Of a DNA stretch of 64,000 bases, positions 48,745 to 60,977 are shown piece after piece. Made by a program: the position numbers and the translations under genes. Numbering within the stretch: the first letter of the stretch is position 1; each line of letters opens with the position of its first letter. The notes beneath the pieces are model-generated. The model was not told where the DNA came from. It did not search any database and saw nothing but the letters and a program-made list of their open reading frames with translations. Source of the DNA: Epiperipatus broadwayi (lineage: Eukaryota > Onychophora > Udeonychophora > Euonychophora > Peripatidae); the NCBI GenBank assembly GCA_028023455.1, contig JAQFVV010000566.1, positions 122,001 through 186,000 on the forward strand, given 5' to 3'.

Positions 48745-48932
48745 ACCTAGAAACTGAGGATACAGAAAGCAACGTAGAAAGCATAGATGGAGGGAACCTC
48801 ACTTGGAGAGAAGAAGTGCAGAAGCAATTAGCACAGGAAAATGAGTTTATGGCAGAACTACAAGCACGGAAGCTTGCTACTTCACAACACAAACGCAGCC
48901 ATTACAATTCGGACAGCAAAACTGATGTGTGA
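48745..48932 (+). CDS. Dystrobrevin exon, possible C-terminus
   Basis: With the spare G of the previous exon it encodes DLETEDTESNVESIDGGNLT, then WREEVQKQLAQENEFMAELQ and ARKLATSQHKRSHYNSDSKT, then DV and stop. TESNVES and the later ENEFMAELQARK parallel vertebrate dystrobrevin segments (TESNVDS; EKAFLAQIHARK), which confirms identity and order. The acceptor is TTTCTGATTTCAG (AG at 48743-48744). The in-frame TGA at 48930-48932 lies inside a perfect donor consensus GTGAGT (48929-48934). The exon may therefore be terminal, or may splice from 48928 to exons not recognised here. Vertebrate long isoforms do continue beyond this point. Confidence 0.88.
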
Positions 48933-48934
48933 GT
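48929..48934 (+). promoter_or_regulatory. Consensus 5' splice donor overlapping the stop codon
   Basis: GTGAGT matches the strong donors of the two preceding exons. Its use would remove the TGA and extend the protein. Confidence 0.6.
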
Positions 48935-50699
48935 CTAGCGTTTTTCCAACTCTTCTTTCAACAAATCACATGGTTCAGGCTAGCCAAAGTATGGCATCTT
49001 TTAAAAACATCTGTAATTCAGGTTTGGATGAAAGATATATATATATATGTAATCTAAATACAAAGAATGATATTCCTATTGGGTTTTGGGTTTGAATAGG
49101 GCTAATAATTATGTCTGTATGCAAACAAATTAAAATATGACTAAGTATTTTTTAACTTTTCATCAATCCTTTGATAAAAACAATAGTACAAAAAAATCAA
49201 TATTGTGCACATCAGGATTTTTACACTAAAATATTTTAAAATATATATTTATCAAGGGCAAATCCTCATATTTTTTAAAATTATTCCTATGGAAACTATT
49301 TTAATCGCGCATCCATTAGAAAGACAGACCTATAACCCAAACTGAATGTGTTCATTTAATAAAAACATTTACATAATAACTAACAATTAAGTTTATACAA
49401 ATGATTTTCATTTTTTAATTACTATTAAGAGTTAAATTAAAAATTTTAAATAAATTTACATTAAAGATTTTTTTTTTTTCTAGTTAAATGACTTTTCTTA
49501 AAATAAGAAAAAAATATGTTCTAATTGATATATATTTCTACTGGAATAAAACAGAAAATATTTAGTATATTTTCTCATCAGTTAAAAGAATTTTGATTAA
49601 AAAAAGAACAATTATTTTATTTCAGATAATAAATTATATAATTGTTTTTAATATCTTTTGTTTTTTAAAAAACAAAAAAAAGCCATTTTAAATTACGGTT
49701 GTGAATTTTCAATGAGTTTGTAAAATGGCTTCATATATTGCACTCAACGTTTAGATGTTTTTTATAATGTTATTTTTGTTTTATCTTGTATGAATCATTC
49801 TTTTGAATGTATTAGTATTTTATAGTCAGTATTAATTCTTTGTAATTGTTTTCAGAAATAACAAATTTCCAATTTCTTTATTGTTTGAAATGGGAGTTTT
49901 AAATGTTGCAAAGGATATACATATTTTTCCAGACTTCTTAAGATTATGTATATATTTTATTCAGCGTATAACAATGATAAGGGGATTCTAACATTTCATT
50001 AGCTGAAGTTTGTTGATATTCTTAATTATTTGGATTAATATCTAATTTAATACTTTATTAATTCTTATTTAATTAAATTGCCTTATTATTTAATTATTCT
50101 GTTTGATATAAATTTTATAACTAGTTATTGGAAAAAGTATGCAGATTTGTATAGTGTGAAAGCATTTGTATGTAGAAACGGGTATGCAGTATAACAAACT
50201 TCCAATAATGTTTTCATATTTGTTTTGTTTAAAACATATATTTGTGTTGGCGTGTGTACATGTGAATAAGAAATAGATTCTCATTTTATATGACATTTTA
50301 ATAATTTAAATAGATGTCTTTTTTCTGTCAACTCATAAATCTAAGTCAAAAAAAAATATTTTTTAATCTCAACCTTTCACTTCAAAAATGGAAATATGGT
50401 TGAGATATATCACTACTGTTAGATCACCCAAAATTTTTGCACATGCACGTATGGTATAGATCAATGTATAAACATTGCTATTTAAATACTCTGGGTGGGT
50501 TCATGCAGGGGTGGAATACCAAAAACTCTAGAATTAAAGATCTGTAGATTCCAGATTGTCATTTCAGAGCCAGGACTAATTACTTTACTTCTTTGTAGAT
50601 GAGGAGAGAAAATATATATAAATATTATACATTATAACAATTTGTAAAAACTAATTTATATTTTGTTTTTGAATATGTAATGTTTAATACTTTGTGTGT
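48935..50699. other. Non-coding stretch (3' UTR or intron)
   Basis: AT-rich, with no frame continuing dystrobrevin recognised. AATAAA occurs by chance often here, so no poly-A signal is assigned. Confidence 0.4.
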
Positions 50700-50990
50700 T
50701 AGAACAAACAGATATTGTTCACATTATTGAAAGGGTTAATTAAGAGACTGGAATGGAATTGGGCTTATTATATTGCTAGAAAAGATTGTAGGGGGAAGTT
50801 GAAGTCTTGAACTGGATCCCAAGAGATTTAAAAGACCTAGAAAGAGACCACATGTGAGATGGAAGGATGAAATAAAGAAGTTTATCATTGTGATTTGGAG
50901 AAGCAATGGATCAAAGTAACTACTAAACATGGAGAGATTCTTATTCTGCAGTGGATCAGTAATGGTTGAAAATGATGTCCTCTGATGATG
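50700..50990 (+). pseudogene. RTE LINE 3' fragment, sense, degenerate
   Basis: From AGAACAAACAGATATTG through TTGCTAGAAAAGATTG and AGACCACATGTGAGATGGA to CTGCAGTGGATCAGTAATGG it follows the last about 290 bases of the 26.1-kb copy, with indels. The tail is TGATGATGTTGAT. Confidence 0.88.
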
Positions 50991-52340
50991 TTGATATTTT
51001 ATTTTATTTTCAATTTGCAAAGTCATAATTTATGAAAGCTGATTTTTTTTTTGTTCTAATGGTAATGTTATTGTTTTAAATATTTTAATAATATTCAGAT
51101 TTAAATAAATTCATATATTTTTTAATTTTAAAAGAGCGAAAAGTATATGTTACTATAATCCATATTGAAGGAACGATATGTATTTGTATTTAGCGATAAA
51201 ATGAAAATTTAAGTTGAGATTCCTTTATAAAACTGTTTTTGAATACGTAATAATTAGCTTTAAGAAATGTTTGTCCATGTTATTTTTCTCCTAAATTTGT
51301 GTGTGTGCGTGTACATGTGTTGAAATCTATATTTTATTTGATTTCATTGAAACATATGAATTGTAATCCTTTAACACTTTATTTTTACCTCTTATGTCTT
51401 TTTTCCCTAACTAATAACTTATATATTTTCTAAATCTTTTACTCAATCACGTTTCTCTGTTGTCGTCTTCTTTGCCCCTCCCCCACCCATTGAAGGAAAA
51501 CATGAAGTTAATTCAGAACAATTACTGTATTTTAAATCCTCTAGTTTCAAAATTGTTATAAAAATTCAAATTTTTATGAAGAAACGGAACTAATTATATA
51601 TTTGATTCATTTTCCATTCAATTAGTATTTTTAAAAACATTGAATTTTTATGCAAACAAAAATGAATAAACAACGTCATTTGCCTGAAAGACAGGTCGGC
51701 CATTTTTTTATTCTATTAAATTAATAAATAGCCAGTTAATATTCTCATTTTTGGAATTTAAGAAATGTACTAACGATCATCAGCTTAATAATTAGAATAC
51801 ATTAAATTAACTGATCTATTTTTTTTTCAGTCAACTTACACCACATCAAAGGTGTTAACAAAGATTATATTGATGTGTCTTAATTAATGTAAGGTTTCAT
51901 TAAAGTTTATGATATAGTTCCAAAATTGAGATGATAGAATAAATTGTATTAAAAAGGAGCTAGCAATGGAAATCTATTTACAATGTTGATTATTATTTCT
52001 GTCATAATATATTACCATCTCATTACTCTGCCTGCTTTCAGAAGATGACGTGTATGCATATATCAGTTGTGACAAATGAAAAAATAAACATAGACACATA
52101 ATAATTATATAATTATGCATTTACGATGTATTCTTTTCAAAAAGTACTACAAATAAGTGAGAGGAAGAAAGTTGACAAATGTACATTAAACTTAAATTCA
52201 TTTCTTTTTTTTCTTTTTTTTACTAAGGGAAGGAATCACTTAAAAAGTAGATGTATCCAGTAATTTTCCACCATATCTGATTTCAGTTACTCACAAGTAA
52301 TATATCGTGTGTATTGGCATAAGTAAATAGAAATATGGTT
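50991..52340. other. Non-coding stretch
   Basis: AT-rich sequence with no recognised gene or element. Confidence 0.4.
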
Positions 52341-52374
52341 TTAAATCAAGCTCTTCAATGATTGGATAAGCTTC

Positions 52375-52425
52375 TTAATCATGAAGATCATAAATCTGAA
52401 ATTAATCTGGAGATGTGGATAAGAT
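52375..52425 (+). ncRNA. Degenerate hammerhead motif
   Basis: CATGA where CTGATGA is expected, then a fully paired stem II AGAT-CATAA-ATCT, GAAA, TTAATC and TGGAGATG. It is deleted or mutated in the first core strand, so inactive. The preserved stem II and GAAA identify it as a family member. Confidence 0.55.
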
Positions 52426-53195
52426 AGCACTGTATAGGATTTAAAAACATTACTATCTAACATTTATTTATCATTCAAGATTACAATAGATAGCAGGACG
52501 GGTTTAGAATAGATGGAACTTGCTCCTGTGAAAGCTGGTGAGGGGTCAGTGTGATGTTTTTTGCTGATGTAATCTTGACTAGAAATTATTTTCAAAGATC
52601 AAAATTCTTGTAAGCGATAATCAATTCCTGTTTTAAATGTATTTTTACAAAATCAAATATTTGAATTTAGCCCAAATTAATTTCTATTTTAAAAAATAAA
52701 ATCACATAACTGGAAAAGATTTTGACTGCAATATATATTAACTACAAATTTATAAGTAATTTCATGTCTTTATTTTTTCTACAATTCAGTCATTTATTAT
52801 CTTTATTTACAGTATAGTTTTATATATTTCAATTAAGCTTATTTTAATACTCACCAGGCTGTGCTGTCTCAGCTTTCTCTTTAGTCCACTAAATTAGCAC
52901 TGAGTAAATGATGACCTATTAGATAATTCAAGTTTCTACATGGAAGTACTTCTCACCATGTAGAAGCCTAATTTACTCGAAATCAGTCATGGGAATTAGT
53001 TTTTTTTTGCATTATATCTCAGGAAACTGAAAGTATATATTGTTTGTTAAAGTGAAACTGAAGTTATTAAAGTATAAATTTATTTAACTATTTGTTGTAT
53101 GATTAGTATCAATATAATCGTATAAAATGGAAATAGTTATAATCCATAATGTTTTTTACATACAAATACATAAAACTAAAAATGCTTTACAATAA

Positions 53196-53845
53196 GGAAT
53201 ATTGCATTATTTAATACAAAAAAGCTGCTTTCGGCAGTATTTTATTGCCCTCTTCAATATAATATATATGTATAAATATATATCCAACTCCAACTCTGCC
53301 CCTTTTTGTAACTTGAACAGTCGGTACTGCTAGATATAGTAGTTATTACATTAAGCATCTATTAATTACTCCAGCTTACATCAAGTAGCAAAATTGGAAT
53401 GAAGTATATAGCTTTTGAAAAGCATTAGGTAAGCTTGGATCATGTAACATTTTGGTTTGTAATGTATTTCTTTTATTATTAATATTTACAAATCAATATA
53501 AATTTGTTTTAACTTTAACTTCTTTATTCTTTCCTTCCCTATTTCATATGTATGCTTTATATACATTTAACAGCAATGAAAATAAAAAGATAATTATATT
53601 TGTAGCCATAGCAACAAGCTAAAAATATTGCATTTAGTTTATCTGTGTGGTTATAATGTTATTTTTTTCACTGCTATATAAGGTATGTAATAATTACAGT
53701 AGGGAGAGGAACAAGAAAAGAAAACTTATTTTAGTTCAAAAAAAAAAACTAGATGTCAGTGTATGTTCACAATATGTTACACTGAAGAAGGCAATAAAAC
53801 ATTGCTGAAAAAGTTATTTTATATTAAATAATACAGTATTTGTTG
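53196..53845. mobile_element. Inverted-repeat element, about 65-bp ends, 650 bp
   Basis: The left (ATTGCATTATTTAATAC, then GGCAGTATTTTATTGCCCTC) and the right (GAAGGCAATAAAACATTGCT, then ATATTAAATAATACAGTAT) are complementary over about 65 bp with scattered mismatches. No coding capacity. The target duplication is not resolved. Confidence 0.65.
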
Positions 53846-54847
53846 TTACATAACTTCTCAGTTTTAATTATTTATCAGTATATTAATTATATATTTGTGA
53901 TCATGTCAATCAGCAATATAACTTTGCTAAAGAAATAAACCCAAAAGTTGTTAAATATTTTAACTGATTCTAAATTTTTATCATACTGCAAGGGTTGAAA
54001 AACCTTTTACAGATTGAAAGCAATGCCTTAATCCGCTGTCTTAGTTGTAAATAATTTGATTGCATTCAGACAATATTTATATCAGAAGTGTTGAATACTG
54101 TGTTTATATATTTCAAATTTTATTTTTTTAAAAGCAGAGTTTCTCTTATAAATTGACTCAGGTTGGATTATTTTTTGAAGGCTGTTAATTATATTTAAAA
54201 AAGCCAAAAATCACAAGTTTGACTTTTTGACATATCAAAATTTGTAACACTTTTTAATTCTGCTTCCAAATTTTAGTTCTTGCCAACAAAAACAAAAAAA
54301 AAAAAGTGTGACAAAGTCCATAATCTATAGTTTTAATTTTGGTGGACTTCTTTGTTTTTTTTTTTTCTTCAGCTCATGTAGTTTTAGAATCCTTTTAGAA
54401 ATTTTCTGTATTTTCTTGTACAATATAATAGAAAAGTTCAAGTAATGTCAATAAAACAAAATTCAATTAAATATGATGTGCTTTTTAATTCTTTCAAAAC
54501 ATTATATACAAATAAATATTAACAACATCAACATTAAATTACAGATAAAAGTAAGAAAATGTTAGTTTGCAAAATCATTTAAACTCATTACTTTGTTCGA
54601 AATGAAGGTTTATGTAAAAACATGTTTCAGCTAAATATTAATAAGAAAAAGACATTTAGGAACATATTATGGGATCTTAGATTTACATTTCCCAACATCT
54701 TAACATATCTTCAGACAAAGAATTTGCCAAACATAGATTAACCTAACTTATGCAGTATGTTATAGAAAAAAAAAAAGACTGGTTTTTTCTCCATAGTGAC
54801 CTGAAGAATCGACTCTGAATCAATTCATGTGTTATATAACAATGGAG

Positions 54848-55170
54848 TTTAACTATTCATCATAAAAATGTTAAAGTGCTTGCATGTCTGGATCATGAGT
54901 TATGATATTAATGTGGCAGTATGTTTCATGCCTAAATGAATTTTCAATGCTTTTCCTGTCATACAAAATCCTGCAAAGCTCTTGTAAACATTGTTACAAT
55001 TTATGGCTTCACTGCATTACACTGTTTACATTATTTCAAATATATCAGTAGCAGTTTTGCTCAATTTAAAACATCATGATTTAAGATAGAAATCCCACTG
55101 TCACATTTCATGTCGTAATTTGTCTTTTAGAAATGACAGGATCTTAACATTTTTGTAGTGAATAGTTAAA
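54848..55170. mobile_element. Inverted-repeat family M, best-preserved copy
   Basis: The left arm TTTAACTATTCATCATAAAA (continuing ATGTTAA) pairs with the complement of TTAACATTTTTGTAGTGAAT plus AGTTAAA at 55144-55170. Pairing continues through GTTATGATATTAATGTGGCA / TGTCACATTTCATGTCGTAA. At least four copies occur in this window, so it is a dispersed MITE-like family. Confidence 0.7.
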
Positions 55171-55299
55171 GTATGTCTCGTGTTCGGAGATGGGACTGCA
55201 TGCTGCATGGGGGAGAGAACCAATCACCAGTCAGCTTTTCATTAGGACATGTATAAATATATATATATCAGTTTATACCATAGTATTTACAAAATATCT

Positions 55300-56520
55300 A
55301 TTTATTCTGAACTTTTAAATGGCTTTACTTTACATAAAATATAAGCAAATCTGTAAAATGCAAAAAATGTTTATACATTTTCAACTTACCTAATGCCATC
55401 AATGTGACTACCCAGGAAATTTTAAATAATTCTTTTTACAAAAGTTTCAATATAAATAAAAATATTCACATGTGATGCATTTTTTTTTATTTATCTCCTT
55501 ATTTAATCCAATGATTTTAACTGTTTAACAGTCTTCTTCATAGTTTATATCTTGTTTCATAAAAAATATCACACGTGAATCAAGATATAAACTCTGAAGA
55601 ATATTGGTAACAGTCAAGGGTCTTAGTATAAATAAGAAATAAATAAAGAAATTGAATGGTATTAAATGTATATGAGAAATGATTTAGTATTTATATTTAA
55701 TACCAATGTAAAAAAGACAGGTGAAGAGAAGATTGTTTATAAAAATACTTGAAGATTCAAAACAGTGTAAAGTTTAATATCTGGATATTAAAGGAAATAA
55801 ATTCCCTGCAGTTTTATTCAAATTTCCTTTTGCATTTTATGAATTTGTGCATAATAGATCGAAATTAATAAAAGTTCAGAATGATATATTAACATATTAT
55901 ATCTAGGATTAAATAATGAACATTTTATTTAATTATTAATTCCAAACACGAACTATTATTTCGTATCTCTCTTTTGGGTTTATTACTCCCATAACAAACT
56001 ATTCCTTATGTTTTATCATTCCTATATATAACCTCACTTTACTTTTCATTCACATTTTCTGAAATCTCTTACTCAATTATTTTATACTCTCATTACAATT
56101 ATATGTGCTTGTAAATCAACTCTGCCTGTTGGCAAATGAAGTAACTAAGCATGTTATTCATGTATTTAATAAAATGATTTTTTAAAAAAAAAAACATATT
56201 TTATTATGTGTTATGCCAAAAGTAATACAACCTGCAGTTAAAATTCATATTTTATTAATATTGTTAATTAAATTTAATTTATAATAATTTTTTTTTTATA
56301 TTGAAAATAGGTTATATTTTAAATTCTGTTTGATTTGGACATGTATAACGATAACAAATTTTCAATATAAACATACATAGCATGCTTAAATAGAATTTGC
56401 CACTGATCGATATGTATGAGTGTGTGTGTGCATTCTAAAAGGATAGTTTTAATGATTAGACATCAGAAAAAGACAAATAATCCCCAGGGTGCATTTCTGC
56501 TAAAGTAGCTTCATTGATTG
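55300..56520. other. Non-coding stretch
   Basis: AT-rich sequence with no recognised gene. A short inverted pair (ATAAACTATGAAGAAGACTG-type) near 55525-55600 is probably chance or minor. Confidence 0.35.
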
Positions 56521-56528
56521 GCCTAGAT

Positions 56529-57691
56529 CAGTGGTCTTCAACCACCGGGCCGCAGAAGTTTCTGCTGGTCCACAGCTAGATTGGCAAGAAAGTTTATAAT
56601 AACAAAATAATATGCTTTTAAACTTTTAATTAATATGAACAATTTTTATTTATTTTTTCATCGCATTTTTTCCCCCGATTAAAAAAAAAGAAACTGAACA
56701 AAAACAAAATCTAATCAATCATACATAAATTAATTTGTTTTTCTATTTATCACAGATGTTTATGGGGGGGGGGTAGAAAAAGTTTTTTTTTATACAAACT
56801 CTGGTTGTCTTTTGATTGCCAATCATGGCAGCATGTCAGCATTGTTAAACAATGAAATGTAACATGACTTTTTTTGATCTCTTAAATTTTTTCTACTCTC
56901 TTTTTTAATATTTCATTTTTAGTGGGTTTTTTTTGGCTTTAACTTTTATTTTGAAAATCAATTTTTATTACTTTTTTTTAAAAATAAAAACCAAAAAATA
57001 AGTTCTGTCTCTAACATTTACAAAGTATTTCTCAATATACCCCCACCACCCCAAAATAAAGTAAGATCAAAACTTTTGACTTTTTCAAGCTTCGTTTTCT
57101 TTTTTTTTTTTGTTTAAAAATGTGCCTACTTTTTTTGGCCTATAAGGCAATATTTTTTTTGGCTTTATTTGTATACCGCTAAAATACTAAAACTTTTATT
57201 TTTAAAACCAATTTCTGTTACCCTTTTTTAAAAATAAAAACAAACAAAAAATAACTTTGGTATCTATCTTTTGTCTCAGTTGATAACAAAGTATTTTTCA
57301 ATCCCCCCCCCCCCAAAAAAAAAAATAAATAAAATAAGATCAAAACTTTTGACTTTTTCAACATTCAGGTGAATAACATTTTATTCTTGCATGTTTTAAC
57401 AATGAAATAATAAACGTAAAATGCAAGCACATTAATGAGAACAATTGTTATTGTATGTTTTCTGTAGCAATATGACTGCGCAACTTGAGAGTGTTCAACA
57501 TGTGAAGGTAAGCAACACCATTACTATACACATTAACTAGTGTGCTGTTTTGATCAGTTATAACAATTATGCTTATCTAAGGCTAAGCAGGTTACATCTT
57601 TAAGAAAATTTATCTGTAAACTTCTGCTGGTCCGCGAAATCTTATCCTTATTTTTACCGGGCCGCAGGGGTGAAAAGGTTGAAGACCACTG
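56529..57691. mobile_element. Non-autonomous hAT transposon with 8-bp target duplication
   Basis: The left end is CAGTGGTCTTCAACCACCGG; the right end is the complement of CAGTGGTCTTCAACCTTTTC. GCCTAGAT is repeated exactly at 56521-56528 and 57692-57699. CAG-starting ends with an 8-bp duplication define hAT. Subterminally, GCCGCAGAAGTTTCTGCTGG (left) corresponds to the CTTCTGCTGGTCCGCG and GGGCCGCAGG phrases on the right. The interior is non-coding and contains an approximate direct duplication (about 56915-57095 and 57150-57365, sharing AAGATCAAAACTTTTGACTT). Confidence 0.93.
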
Positions 57692-57779
57692 GCCTAGATC
57701 ATCAAATCCCTTTCTTTCATATCTTTTATTCCATCTTAGTGTACAAACACAATCTTAATGATAATTTACAATTGATTTC

Positions 57780-58250
57780 AACATTATAAAGGAACAAAAG
57801 GTGACTGCTAGGTGCGTAAAGAATACATTATTCCCAGAGTTAAATTCTAATCTTGTGATGAAAGTAACAACCAGAAAATGGTATGGGGATGAAGATATTA
57901 TGCACTATAGATCTTGTGTCCAATGATTATTCAAACTGCAAAAGATAGCTCTGGAGTAGGGTGAAAAGATCTGTTGTTGGTATTACCCTTCTAAGTCAAA
58001 TGGTAGAAAGGACCCATAATTGGCATAAAACAGATCCATCTATTTGCAATTCTATATAATTACACAAGCAAATTGATTTAGATTTGCAATCTTAAGAGTT
58101 TCTTCCTGAATTTCAGACTTTCTCGACCACAAATGCTTGACAATTTCAGAATTTTATGTTGTTTATTATAAAGGAGCAAAAAGTGCATTAGTTTCAGCTT
58201 TGAATCCTAGTTTTCATGGAGGGAAAAACCAACAAATATAGATGGCTCTA
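57780..58250 (+). repeat. Degenerate hammerhead-bearing repeat
   Basis: At 57855-57883: GTGATGA for CTGATGA, AAGTAACAACC, GAAA, then GGTA and TGGGGATG; the outer stem AATCTT/AAGAT is kept. A second remnant with TTTGAATCCTAGTTTTCATG lies near 58210, about 350 bases on. Predicted inactive. Confidence 0.5.
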
Positions 58251-60150
58251 GTATTTATATTCAGAATCAATATAATCATTTGAACATTGAATTAAAAAAA
58301 AAATGAAACTTGAGAATTGAAATAAAAAATCTGCTTTAAATATAGTACAGAAATGTTAAATATATATATTTTAATTATGCGGTTCAGGTTTATAGTTTCA
58401 AAACCCACTTTAGAAGCCATATAATGTTCGAGTAACAGGATTAAAACTGTCACTAGGAATTTATCACTGCTTTTATATATATATTAATTGCATACAATTA
58501 TCAACGAACCAATGCTAAAATAGTAATTTCCCCATTATTTTCTGTGTATATATGCCTTTCATAGCATCTATTGAAATTGGCCATAAACATACATATAGAA
58601 CCAGAAAATACAGATTTATTTAATTAAATAAATATAATAGTAATAATAAACAGGGCTTATCTAGTCCTGAATATTTTGTGATTTCATTTAAAGTTGATTA
58701 ATTGCTCCATTTCTTGTATAATAAGATTGTTAATTATATGGAATGTAATTAACAATATAATTAAGGTTTATATTGAATAAAAACTAATTAAATAAAATAA
58801 TATTTAAAAAAAGAAAGAAAAATAAGCCTATAATTTGTGTCTAACAGATGTGGGATTGTGTCTGGGTGATTAGAAAATATCTTCTAAAAACAGTGATGAA
58901 ATAAAATATAAAAAAATTAAAAAAATGTTTGCATATGGTCTTTTTAACTTCTCTTGAAGTCAAAAATGGAAACAGCAGTGAAATCTTAAGAAACCCATGT
59001 TGTCAATGTAAAGTTTCAAATGCTGAAATAAATGGGCATAATACTGAGAAATTAGCCAGCAAAAAATGGTAACTGTTACAGAGTATCTTATAAAAAATAA
59101 AAAATGTGGTCTTTTATGTGGATATCTTTGTCATTGGTTCTTTTCATAACATAGCTATCAACTAATAAAAATGCTCTAAATGCCAAATTGTAATATAATA
59201 AACTATGAAAATAAGCCAATTGCTTTTGAAGGATATTTGCTGTCATCTATGACATCCGTCATGTGCTGAAAAATAACATGAAAGAAAAAAGACCATGTAG
59301 AATAAAACCAAAGATCAATTATTGATCTCTGACCAGTTGATATTGAAGCTATATAAAATCAGTTCAGATTTAGCGATTCAATCTTCCAAAGCATGTGAAC
59401 TAAAAGTAAATCCAGAAGTCAGATCAAACTAAATAATTGCAGTTTGAATCAATGTGTATCAAGAGCCTGTCATGTTATGGCTAATACTTATAATTACAGA
59501 CTGATACCTAGTGGCGACAACTGAAATTAGTGAGCGTGCGACATCACTTATGTTAGAGAACACTGGTAGTTAATAAAAGTTATTAGTTATACAAACTGTG
59601 TATTTATTAGTTTAGATATCACGACCAAGAACATAACAGAGTCCTATCAGTTTCTAATATGTATGAATTAGTAAAATTAAACAGGAAACTGGCCCAGCTA
59701 TATGATTTAAAAAATTTGAAGCCTCATGATCAAATGTATGAGCTTGAAGTAAAAGTTCTAAAGAATACAGATGTCATCATTAAACAATTATTAGACCTAA
59801 AATATTATAACTAATTTTTAGTTTTATTTTACAAATGCACATCAAACAATTTTTTTATGTATCTTGTAAACAATTATTTTTTTATTATTTTAATATATCA
59901 TGGCTTAATTAAATTTTGGAGTCATGGTTGTAGTTTAACTAGTCAAAGATTTCCAATCGCTGTCATAAAAGCAAGAAAACTGTAGAAGACCTGACTGAAG
60001 TACTGATTTTCTTCTGAGAATAACAATTTTTTGTATAAGTATTATTTACATTTTCAGGATTGATTAAACTGTGGCAGTATTATAAAGTTGTTGTTTTTTA
60101 AACTCATTACAAGTAGCCCATAGTCTTTATTTTATGATATTCTCCCATAA
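58251..60150. other. Non-coding stretch
   Basis: AT-rich sequence with no recognised gene. A GC-richer phrase (TAGTGGCGACAACTG) lies near 59510. Confidence 0.4.
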
Positions 60151-60160
60151 ATGTCTATAT

Positions 60161-60433
60161 CAGTGGCTCTCAACCTTCTTAATGCTACGACCCTTTAATA
60201 CAGTATGTTGTGGTGATCCCCAACCTTTAATTTTGCTATTGTTATGAATTGAAAATATAACCTTCATAATGCTGCAACCCTTTAATGCAGTTCCTTCTAT
60301 TGTGGTGATCCCCAATCTTTAATTTTGTTACTGCTATGAATTGGAAATGTGTTTTCCAATGGTCTTAGGTGACCCCTGTGAAAGGGTTGTTTGACTCTCA
60401 AAGGAATCATGACCCACAGGTTGAAAAGTGCTG
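60161..60433. mobile_element. Short non-autonomous hAT resembling mammalian URR1/SPIN-type elements
   Basis: It starts CAGTGGCTCTCAACCTTCTT and ends GACCCACAGGTTGAAAAGTG plus CTG. GTCTATAT (60153-60160) and GTCTACAT (60434-60441) form an 8-bp duplication with one mismatch. Subterminal phrases CTACGACCCTTTAATACAGT, GTTGTGGTGATCCCCAA, GGTCTTAGGTGACCCCTGTG and AAAGGGTTG recall, from memory, the rodent URR1 and SPIN families of hAT-Charlie far beyond the terminal repeats. About 85 bases (around 60170-60255) are tandemly duplicated (around 60260-60345). Confidence 0.85.
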
Positions 60434-60977
60434 GTCTACATAGTCATTGTATTGGGATAATTGTTTTTATTTGACTAGAGATAAATAATTATCCATGATC
60501 ATTGAATGATCAGAATTGATGATCCTGTAATTATTGTCATCTTCACCTGAACCAGTTGTGGATAAACAGAGGGATTTAACACCAAAGAAGTGAGGGCGGG
60601 TTTGAATCCATGCTGCAGATATTTCTCATTATAGAGGTGGGACCTTAGTTAGCAGTAATTTCAGAAGTATTATAAATAAAAAATGTCTACGGTGACAACT
60701 AGGGATATACCTTCTCTCTTCCATTTGAACCAATTTTATGTGAATGATGGTCAGCAAATATGACTGGTGTTAGTATTGAAAATATATAAATTTAATAAAG
60801 AGCCAAAGTTAAAACAATTGTACTAAATATCCCAGCTTGATCAAATCTAACACCCATTAACTCCAGCATGTAAATCCACATACATTATAGCAGGGCTACA
60901 ATAGGGGATTACATAGTTCCCATTAATTTGGTGCCTTTAATGTGAAGCATGATAAAAATAATTCATATATTCAGTTA

